From Pogonophryne albipinna (Eukaryota > Chordata > Actinopteri > Perciformes > Artedidraconidae): a DNA stretch of 64,000 nucleotides. Where the stretch lies: the NCBI GenBank assembly GCA_028583405.1, contig CM053260.1, positions 18,243,401 to 18,307,400 of the forward strand, written 5' to 3'. Below the pieces are notes generated by a model that did not search any database, was not told the DNA's origin, and saw nothing but the letters and a program-made list of their open reading frames with translations. Below are positions 55,064 to 64,000 of this stretch, piece by piece. The position numbers and the translations under genes are program-made. The first letter of the stretch is position 1; every line of letters starts with the position of its first letter.

Positions 55064-57799
55064 GTAAGCAAATCCAAATTATGTAAAAAATTTATGTTTG
55101 TTTGTTAGCTCATAGTTGATAACAATTTGAAGTGATACAAGTGATTGAAAACATGTATACAATTATTTAAATATCTATGGAGAACAATGTACGTGTAGTG
55201 TTACTTTTGCAAGACTTGAACATTGAACGTAGCTGATTTTGTTACTGAAAAACAGGGGAAAATGTCAAAGAGATGGTGTCATTCAGGAAAGTTTGTTTTT
55301 GCGTTCCTCTGGGGATAATTACAAGTCATAATGATTTATCCACCCATTTTTACTTTTGCCACATGCCATCTCTTCCTGCTTTGATAATTATAGTAATTCC
55401 CTTTTCCATGTTTTACAAAAAAATACCTTTCGGTCGCTGCCATTGATTTGCAGAAGGTCTAGAAAACGCTGCTGGCAAGGGGATGACCTGCAGTACTGTA
55501 ATTCACAGCAATTGAGAGAGAATGATAGTGTAGCCTTTCTATGGGAAGCTGATATCATTGTTCAGTTTAGCTGTAAGTGATCTAAGTGCATGGCCCACCT
55601 TTTGTCAGGGATATGACTATGATTTGTAAGGAATGATATGGTGTTGCAAGTCACATATTTCCTGCTTTTAACTCATGTTTGAATTTTTTCTCTAGTTTTT
55701 AGAATAATCTGCCACCGTTATCTTTTCACTGTTCCTCACTCTGTAAGAGATTGTGCCAGGATTTCAAGAAGAGGAGACAAAGATCCAATTTGATATGACT
55801 CTAATTCCTTGAGCCAGGAACTGTATTGTTTCCTTGAGTCCCTTCCTGGCAAAGTGACAGCAAACTGAGCTCTGGACTCAATCCACTCAAGTACGCTGTC
55901 TTGCAGATGGCAGAGAAGAGAAAGCAGAAAATATTGTAAAAAAATAGGAATTTCTAGGCAGACTAGCGAAAGACACTACTGGTCACAGTGAGAACAGTTT
56001 AACAGTCTTCGTATAGATATTTCCATTGGAACTGAGGCACTAGTGTTTGTTCGTGTTTTTTCTTTCTTGTTTCTCTTTTAGAGCAAGTTCTCTGTATCAC
56101 TGGTGTTTTTTTTATAGTGGTTCCCTTCTCCCAGGCAACAAGTGACAGGTTAAACTAATGAGCTTGGACCTATCAAGCTCTTTTTATATCATATCAAAAG
56201 AAAAAGTAAAGGCCAATTTAAAGCTCTGTAGCCCATCCTGAGAAAGGTGAACTTAATAGTCCTGGCCTTTCCTTCGCTGAGCAGCAATAACCTTTATGGC
56301 CAAAGTAATGAACTGGTTGAGTCCATCTCTATAATGTGTCTTTGTATTCATTGGGCCCTCCGCTTTAATCAAAACCTATTTACCCCAAGTCACTCATCCT
56401 CTTATCTCCTTCTGCAAACCCGTTTTTCTCCTTTTCTTTTCTTCCTTTTTTTTTCGAATCCCCTCTTGGCTTTCTTTTGTGTGGCCGCAACCTTGTCAAA
56501 AATACACGGCACCACAGGGGCTCTCGGCGGCGACAGTGTTGTGAAAACGGTTGCCATGGAAACACTGGTAGCACTAGTGGAATGTAGAAAACTAGTTATG
56601 TATTTTTTAAACCGTCCCCTTCATTTTTTCTCGTCTATCTTCGCCTATCTTCGGTCCAAATTGCCTCATGGGAGAAGGCAGGCTTCTGTCCCACAAAGAT
56701 GACCAATGTTCCTGTTTTTTTTATTCTGCTTTCTTTTGCCATTGTTTGCCCAGCCTCAAAAACCCAACTCCACCTCTCCGCAAAATGCTCCAAAATAGGT
56801 TTTTGCTATTAGACCTTCTCCATCATCCATGTTTCTTTGGATTTCACTCCAACGGCAGATAACGGAGGAGGATTTGTGTACCAATCAGCTTTTCCTACTC
56901 CTGTTCTGGATTTCACTCTGCGCCTCCTGCCTCCATGCCTGCATAATGCACACACACCCATTTACTCACACTTGCAGTTCACTGTTGGATGTTGGCAGAT
57001 GACAAATGACACAAAACACGTACTTACACAATGTTAATCTTCTACTTGCACTTTATTTATATGCAAATTCAGACTTCTTCAGAGCCATAGCACCTGCTCC
57101 ACACACCGGTATGCACACACACACACACGCTCATGTGCTGTCTCGCAGGTAGCCATACTCCCGATGCTCGGCCAGCAGTGTCTCCCCCCTGGAAGGGGGA
57201 GGGGACGGGGGAATGAGCCACTGGAGTGGAGCACAAAGTTTCTGGCAGTGGCACAAAGTTTCCCAGCAGGTCACAGCTGGCCGCCTGTCTGCTTGGGAGG
57301 GAGTTACATCACACAGAGAGACGACCAGCCTGATCTGCCACTTCAGATCTATCAGCCAGAGAAAGCGCAGGAGGGAAGGAGAGACATAGAGAGAGAGAAA
57401 AGGAAAGGGAGACAGAGCTTTGAAGCACAGCACTCTGTGATTCGGATGATGAAACCATGGCTGGACAGACTGAAAGATGTCAGCATTGTGGATAGGCAAC
57501 TGTGTCACCATTTTGCGTGTGTATGCAAGCCTTTTGTCGCAGCTGATAAATAATTTATGAGTTATTTAAGGGATGAAGTAGGATTTTTTTTTTTTTGGTC
57601 CCTTGCACTTGCTTGAGATTTTATTCGGTGTGTCTGTCTCTCAGCCTGTCAGAGAGGCAGCTCCTAAATACTCAAAATCCTTTTCAAGATCTTCTGGTTT
57701 TAAGCACACAGTCACCTTTAAGAGAGACTGTTGAAAGTAACATCTCTTTTTCTCTCCCCCTCCTGTCCTCCCTATCTCTTTCATCTCCTGCTCTTTCAG
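55064..57799 (+). other. intron, 2,736 bp
   Basis: Ends in a pyrimidine tract and TTTCAG. At about 57130-57560 there is a GC-richer stretch with open frames on both strands (129 and 126 codons) that I do not recognise and treat as chance. An imperfect direct repeat (CACAAAGTTTC, 20 bp apart) lies at about 57231-57262. Confidence 0.82.
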
Positions 57800-57967
57800 G
57801 CGGAGCAACAAGGAGATAGTGTGTATGACCCCATCAGGACAGGTCTCAGGAAATACTCCGGTCATGGTGGACATCAACTCTGCCGAGCTGAGGAACCCAG
57901 AGGTCAAGTTCAACTACTCTGACGATCCCACCATCCTCAAGATCGAGCCCGACTGGAGTATCGCCAG
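57800..57967 (+). CDS. plxna1: plexin-A1 exon: end of IPT4, start of IPT5
   Basis: Completes codon 499 and encodes residues 500-554 plus two bases: [17 protein letters not shown], then [18 protein letters not shown] and [16 protein letters not shown]537 is a glycosylation site, C507 the domain cysteine. DPTILxIxPxWSI marks the entry to the next IPT domain in class A plexins. Confidence 0.95.
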
Positions 57968-58991
57968 GTGAGGACACAATCAGGTCCTTTCCGTTAGCTG
58001 GTCTGGGCGCAGCTAAGATGAACTTTTAGAATGAATGTGGAGGATGTTCTGTGATGATTGGAAGCTTTAAGCTCTTTCAAAACTAAGACTGCATGATTGA
58101 TTAATTCCAGATACTGCTTACATCGTTCATGTCAACCCTGATAGTGATACACACTGAATAATTCAGGTAAAGGTTTGAAAACGGGCCAATTTTTTCATAA
58201 ATAGATGTAATTTTCAGATTTGACTATCTAACTCCATCTGCTATCATTGTATAATGTCATATGATTATTTCATTATCTCTAATTCACATCAACACACTGT
58301 TTGATCAACAATTCAGCTTGATGCACATCTATAGAACAGATACAAATGCATCTATAAATTAATTATCCATGATGGTGGACGTGCTATACATTAATACATT
58401 TTTTCAAGGAGCATAGCCAACTAAACTGGAATATGAACTCCTCGAGAAATACTCCACGGCTGGGTCCCGAAGCAACAACTAACTAAATATTCTTCTCCAT
58501 TTCCACTCTGGTTTGCTTTTCAAAGGCATATTATTTATTCTGTTTATCATTATGTTTCAAAAGTAAATCTTTGAGAGCAGGAACAGCATTAAAGTAGCTT
58601 CCTGAAGCATCGCATTTCTACAGTTGATGAGCTGCAGCAGAGATGTATCTGTAAATATTACTTGACTTATTGAAATGAGATTGCATAGCCACAGGAAGAT
58701 TTCCTGTGCAAACACAAGCTGTGTTGTGGAGGAAAACAAAAAAGCTTGGAGCTTCCAAGAGCTAATGGGCTCACTAGCATGACCTAGAAACTCCATAGCT
58801 CAGAAACGAAGCCAGCACATACACACAAGCACACTGTTGACTGTCTCATTTAACTTCAAAAGTATAGTTCCAGGAACTTGTCATATATTATTTCTAAAGT
58901 CAGTTTTTTTTGTTGCATTTACATAACATTCTCGTATACAGGCTATATTCAAGCAGTGGATGCATCCCAATAAATAGCCATGGATCTTGGT

Positions 58992-59591
58992 GGAGGTGCA
59001 TGGCTCTCCAGGCCAATCACGCTTTTTATTTACCAAGCTGTTTGTCGCCGTTGACCCTGTTGTCAGGGTGATTCTTCGACAGAAACAAGGGATATTTTTC
59101 AGTCAAACTTTCCAGACATTAAGTCGTTTTAAATACACTGCAGGTATTTCTTATTCAAAATCAGGCATTGGGAAGGGGTGATCATATATCTATGGTTTTG
59201 ATATACAAGCAACTCTGTGGCTTGTCAATGATATATTCCAGGTTTTTTTTTTTTTTTTTTTCTACCAGACTCTTTGTCTGTTCAGACAGTGTAACAATCC
59301 ACTCCTGCATTATCGCAAGGGGTTGAGGTGAAAATGGAAGCCACGTTTAAAACTCTGCAGGGAGACAAAGTCTCTTATCATGCAAAAGAGGTGTGAGTGG
59401 ATGAGAAATCTCATTTGGAATAAGATGAATGAAATGTTGAGGTGAGAGGGAAACAGGAATGAAAGTGTTGGTTCCAGCCTTGGGGGGATATAACCTCGGC
59501 ACTCGGCTTGTGTTCTGTGTTTCGCTCAGCGCTCCCAGAAGAGGAGGTGCATGGTTCTCCAGACCAATCACGCTTTTTATTTACCAAGCTA
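58992..59591 (+). repeat. pair of direct repeats of about 48 bp, 551 bp apart
   Basis: 58992-59040 and 59543-59591 share GGAGGTGCATGG, CCAATCACGCTTTTTATTTA and CCAAGCT, with only a few substitutions over about 48 bp. The DNA between them is not itself repeated and has no obvious mobile-element signature. Confidence 0.85.
59243..59261. repeat. T homopolymer, 19 bp
   Basis: Nineteen T in a row between CCAGG and CTACCAG. Confidence 0.9.
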
Positions 59592-61147
59592 TTTTGCCAC
59601 CCAGGGCGATTTCAGACAGCGCTGAGCTGACATGACTCAGACTTGTTTCCTTCCTTTCAGGAAGAGTTCTCAGGCTAACAACGAGGACACATTGCACTGC
59701 AGAGATTGCGCGACACTCCACCTTGTTTACACAGTGCACTTGGTACACTATTATAGTGTGCACTGTATATTAGTGGAAAAGATTCGTATCCTCTCACAGA
59801 ACTAATCTTGAGCTGCTGCATATTCAGAGTTGCCTCTACATTTCTACTCTACAAACAAAGGTGTAACTGTATGTACATATTCTAATCTCCTACTGGCTTT
59901 TCACACCAGCTTATATTTACTACTTAAACATTTGTCACCCTCCTTTAAGCCTTCTCAAAAACCCAAAGCCATCCTTTGCCTCGCGTCCTGCTAGCTTCTC
60001 CCCCTCCTTCAGGGCCATTTTCACCTTCAGGCCTGCAGGCCCCATCTGGTCCCCTAAAAACAGGGACAACTCCCTGGTTGTGAATGTTATGTATTGTGTG
60101 TCCTGACACCATGTATATTTATACTTTAAGATGCTCCAGTTCCACCATGGAATGGATGTAATGTTCAGTTGAGTATATCACAAGCCCTCAGCTGCCACTG
60201 CTCAGAGAACAACACCAGAGCCACTGAGAAAGAGCAATGATCCAAGGCTTAACAGCAAGTATACCATGATACAGAATATGCTCTTTTTCTGGTGTCTCAT
60301 TGCCTGCATGAAACCAAGCCATATACCAGCCAGTATATGATTATTTATTTTTTATAGTGGTGAGTCACAGTGGCACAATGCTTCAAGCCTCGCCTTACCC
60401 CTCTCCAGTTTTAGGTTGTGTGCTGACATATTTAGCTGCTGTCAGAACACCTCGCATCAGATAAAGTTCAGCCTCCCAGGCCAGCGCGGGCTGTCGAGGA
60501 GGCATTGTGGGGGAATAGGACTCTCACCCATATTACCTATGTCAATGCCGGTCAGTCACAAAGACCTGAATAGGTCACAGGTGTAAAGGTTATAGCACAT
60601 GTCGCATCACAGACACAGGTGCAGTTTCCGAGCGTGTTTCAAGCTGAAAAATACCGCAGTGCAACTTTATTTCACTCTGAAAATGTATCCCGTGGCTTTC
60701 GTGAGGTGCTGAGGAGAGGCCAAAAGCTCTGGCTCTCAGGACTAATGCTACATATTTGCTTATTCTTCCCTCCAGCCTCCATATCGGTTTAAAGAAGCTT
60801 TTAACATTCATGCGAGGGCTTTAGCATCACTATCATTACCTGAAAATGGGCTTTCACGAATAAGCAGGCAAAAGGCTACAGCAGGAGCGAGCATTAATGG
60901 TAAATCACCAACTGGAGGGCCCTCTTGGCTCCCACAGAGAACAGATTTATTAACATTTATCTCTACTGAAAGGCTTGTTGAATCGTATATGCACTTGGAA
61001 CCTGCAAGACAAAAAAAAAGGACAGCAGGAGATACATGAATGTGTGACACACAGGTGCACATATAAGAGGTTTTATTGTCCCAGTGCTATTGTATAACTG
61101 TTTGCTCTGATTTTCTGTACAATAAGTCCTCTTATCTATTTTTTCAG

Positions 61148-61241
61148 TGGAGGAACCATGGTGACCATTACTGGAACCAATCTTGCCACCATCAAGGAGC
61201 CCAAAATGAGAGCCAAGTATGGAGCTGCCAAGTCAGAGAAT
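61148..61241 (+). CDS. plxna1: plexin-A1 exon: part of IPT5
   Basis: Completes codon 555 and encodes residues 556-586: [18 protein letters not shown], then [13 protein letters not shown]. The GGTxxTxTGTNLAT run followed by EPxxRAKYG is typical of plexin-A1 in this domain. It ends in phase 0 at AAT|GTAAGT. Confidence 0.95.
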
Positions 61242-62268
61242 GTAAGTGGTGGACCCAGACACCCTCACACAGTTTTTATTGACAAAACAAAAGAAACAGT
61301 GACTTGACTTGGCAAGTGTGTTGAGTGAGACCAATATAGACACACAGGTGTCTCTCTCTCCCTTACTGTCTCTCCGCTGTCTTCCCCCGCTGTGGAAAAA
61401 CTGATTTTCAGATGTTGCACACTCTCCTGGGACACAGACAGCGGCGCACACACCTGACCCGCCGGTCAACCAGCCAAGGGCCCATTTTCTGTTTGTTTTT
61501 GATGTTGAATTTCCTTTTAGCAGTTTAACCTTTGAAATGTCAACCAGCAATAAAGCGGCTCCGGCAAATCCCCCTCTCTTCACCTAGCACCACGGGGCTT
61601 AGCTAACCTTTCTCTCACTCTATACTGAAAGTAAAAATATCCCTTCTTTTTCCTTTGTCCCCCTCTCTGCAGTAATTTTTACTCCGCTTGGTTAATGTTT
61701 CTGTTGACCTATAAACACAGTTCTGTTTTGTTTCTTGATTTTTATACACGCTTTGTCTGTGAGGGTGTTAGTGTGTTGACAGATAGAACATAATGTAAGG
61801 CTATAACATGCTGCGAAACTATTCAAAGGTCTGTTTAGTCGCGCTGTATTATTGTTAACAGCTACTGGCTGACCTCTCCTGTTTCTCCGAGAGTCATTAC
61901 AGTCCAATTTGTCGACTGATGTAAGTGTCGAACCCCATGGGGGATTTCCAGATGATATCAACACTGATTAGAACACCGCTGTTATTAAGCCAGCCTCTTC
62001 CTCATTATGTCATCACTCGTATCACATTACCCTGTTAGCTATCATATACAGATACTGTTTATTATGTATTTGCTTATTATTATTTTTTATTATTTTAAAA
62101 TGTACCTTGTTTATGTCTTGAATGATTTAGAAAGGTTGAAAGTTAGGAAATGAAATCAAGTCATGTAACTTTATTTAAACTTTTGTATATTTTCCCCCCT
62201 CGTCTCATTCCCTGCCTCCTTTTCACTATCCTCTTACCCTCTTTCTCTCCCGTCCTGCCCTTCTGTAG
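61242..62268 (+). other. intron, 1,027 bp
   Basis: GTAAGT to TCTGTAG, with a C/T-rich 3' end. Nothing else is recognised. Confidence 0.86.
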
Positions 62269-62505
62269 AACTGCACGGTTGTCAGCAACACGGTGATGGT
62301 GTGCCTGGCGCCCTCTGTGGCCGGATCAGAAAAAGGTTTCTCGGATGTGGGCAGCAGTCCTGATGAGATCGGCTTTGTCATGGACGACGTGCGCTCTGTG
62401 CTGGTGGTAAACGAGACTTTCAGTTACCACCCGGACCCCGTGTTCGAACCTCTGAGCCCCACGGGCATGCTGGAGCTAAAGCCCAGCTCACCACTCATAC
62501 TCAAG
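62269..62505 (+). CDS. plxna1: plexin-A1 exon: end of IPT5, start of IPT6
   Basis: Encodes residues 587-665 in complete codons. It opens [19 protein letters not shown] with a glycosylation site at N587. Next are [20 protein letters not shown] (second site N634) and [20 protein letters not shown]. It ends SSPLILK, the entry to IPT6, before GTAAAT. PDExGFVMDxVRSxLVxN is the plexin-A1 wording as I recall it. This is the last plexin exon in the window. Confidence 0.96.
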
Positions 62506-64000
62506 GTAAATTGCATTGTGCTCTGTGCATTGATCTGTTTGGGCCTGGTCTCTACCTGGCTTTGCTTTACATCCATCACATCTTTTCTTTTTCAAGTCAC
62601 CTCTTCAATTTTCTTCGATTTTTTTCTTTAGCTTTCCTTCACATTTTTTCTTCCTCTGTCTTTACCCTTTTCCTTTCTTAATGCCCTCTCAATCCACTTT
62701 TGTCTTTTGTTCCTTTTATCCTCTATTCTCGCAACACTTCTCTGATTTTATTTTCTGCTGTCTGTCGTCTCTCCTTTCACAGTATAAAGAACCAAATGGC
62801 TCTAATTGCCAAGTGGATGGTTTTAGGGTGAATTCTTTGGTGGTTTTGCATTAAATCTTATGTCAAAGTTACTCTGTCAAAGTAGTGAAATACATTTCTT
62901 AAAACCCACTGGGATTCGAGGACCAAAAGGATATTTATTAAGTGTTAGTACTGTTCTTGTCATGTTTAGTAGCCTCTGCATTGTTAAAAAAATATTTTAG
63001 AAAATGCTGCAACAACCTCCCAGTCAGCATCCAACACAACTGATAAGAGGCTGTCAGACATTTGAAATGATGTGCTCCAAACATTCCTGTACAGACACTT
63101 TGCGCCCTCCTTTCTCTTGCTTTAAGAGTTTTTCTTTCAACACAACCGCCCTTCAGATGTTTTTCCACCTTGGAAGATGTTATTTCTTCACCTGCTTCTT
63201 CCAATTGGGTTTGGAGACCTTTAAGAGAAAACAAATCTCTTCCAAAGCGCCCCTTTAAAATCAGGTGCAGGAAAGAAAAGTAATGTTTATAAAGTGGACC
63301 CATGTGTTGCTATGCCACCTGCTCAGATTTGTATCAGCTATCTTCTGAAGAGAGACTTCATAGCCATGTTTACTCTAAGCCAGAGGCAGAAAGCTTTTAA
63401 ATCCAGAGTGCATTTATAAAGGCTAAGCCCCACCCACCCACGCTGTCTTTTGTCATTTAACCTCTCCCCTCGAATCTCCAAGCATCGGCAGCAAAATAGA
63501 AAATTAACATGCAATTTCATGGAAAAGAAAAGCCTTTTTTCTCTAGACCAATCAGGGTGGATTTTAAGAAATAAAGAATCACGCCTTTCAACCCTGTAAC
63601 TTTAAATATCATTCTTTATTGAAAAGCTCTGATTGCCCCACCTCGCTCCGAGTAAAGAATTGCAAAAATAAGCAGCGCAAAAATGGCATCCTATTAAATG
63701 ATTGAAGGGAAATCAGAAATGTTCTCAGCAATTATGTCGTCCTACCCTGCAATGCAAAGCGATTTCAGATGAGGAGGGGGAGGAAGAGATGGGAGAGGAG
63801 AAGAAGAATTTCTGTAGATTTTATTTAATGTAATCCTTTTTTTTGGCAGCTCTTAGCCAATAGATTTGGATCAAATAATCTTATGCTTATTATATTTGCT
63901 ACACAAGTATATAGTTATTCTTTTTAACTGAGGAGAATTGTCAGAGACTTATGAAGGAGTAAGGAAAAGTAGGATGTCCAGAGGATTTTCATGATCAGCC
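62506..64000 (+). other. 5' part of the next plexin intron
   Basis: Starts GTAAAT and runs off the window. It has a T/C-rich stretch at 62575-62780 and purine-rich sequence at 63770-63810. No further exon (the rest of IPT6 would be expected next) is visible before 64000. Confidence 0.8.

Larger units (their letters stand above)
57968..61147 (+). other. intron, 3,180 bp
   Basis: Contains two copies of a segment of about 48 bp (58992-59040 and 59543-59591) and a 19-base T run at 59243-59261. No gene is recognised. Confidence 0.83.

Noticed and set aside
57182..57201. Seven-base hairpin CTCCCCC/GGGGGAG resembling a terminator or structured RNA
   Set aside because: Very short, low-complexity, and intrinsic terminators are not relevant in a vertebrate intron.
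57131..57553. Overlapping open frames of 126-129 codons on both strands in the intron before the exon at 57800
   Set aside because: No recognisable domain; GC-rich local composition and purine runs explain the lack of stops, and no splice structure supports them.

Overview
The window is vertebrate DNA, almost certainly from a ray-finned fish. It carries one recognisable protein-coding gene on the + strand, cut by both window edges: the middle of a class A plexin, best matched to plexin-A1 (plxna1). Fourteen exons between 3373 and 62505 join through GT-AG introns into one uninterrupted reading frame of 665 codons (1,995 nt). The fish assignment rests on the plexin sequence itself, the many long (CA)n/(TG)n microsatellites, a hAT element with ATCGG-rich ends, and dispersed repeats of a kind common in teleost (especially percomorph) genomes. 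Teleosts often keep two plxna1 copies, and I cannot tell which this is. Paralogue matching was done from memory, not by a search.

Layout: 1-3372 is the 3' part of an intron that follows the Sema-domain exons, which lie outside the window. Exons at 3373 and 6192 give the first PSI domain. Exons at 6192, 7233 and 8408 give IPT1. The exon at 14300 is PSI2. Exons at 30066 and 43510 are IPT2, 45716 is PSI3, 51772 and 54672 are IPT3, 54927 and 57800 are IPT4, and 57800, 61148 and 62269 are IPT5 plus the start of IPT6. The rest of IPT6, the transmembrane segment and the cytoplasmic GAP/RBD region must lie beyond 64000. Class A plexins are axon-guidance receptors that work with neuropilins for secreted class 3 semaphorins, and also bind class 6 semaphorins. 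The part seen here is the stalk holding the ligand-binding Sema ring away from the membrane.

More than 96% of the window is intron. The two largest introns (15.7 kb and 13.2 kb) separate PSI2 from IPT2 and split IPT2. The 13.2 kb intron holds two very long pure (TG)n tracts (248 and 295 bp) about 360 bp apart. About 1.1 kb beyond them is an 816-bp hAT-superfamily element with a perfect 8-bp target duplication, imperfect terminal inverted repeats and a truncated BED-finger transposase remnant. Other repeats are an antisense tRNA-derived SINE-like segment with A and B boxes near 42.0 kb, a dispersed teleost repeat near 25.3-25.7 kb, several shorter (CA)n tracts and a few small local duplications. 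Some intronic stretches (notably about 9.8-12.6 kb) look like conserved regulatory DNA, but this needs a cross-species comparison.

I found no nested gene, tRNA gene, CRISPR array, operon or new molecular system. The observations most worth checking are the hAT deletion derivative, the twin TG tracts, a duplicated segment near 59.0/59.5 kb and the possible intronic enhancers.
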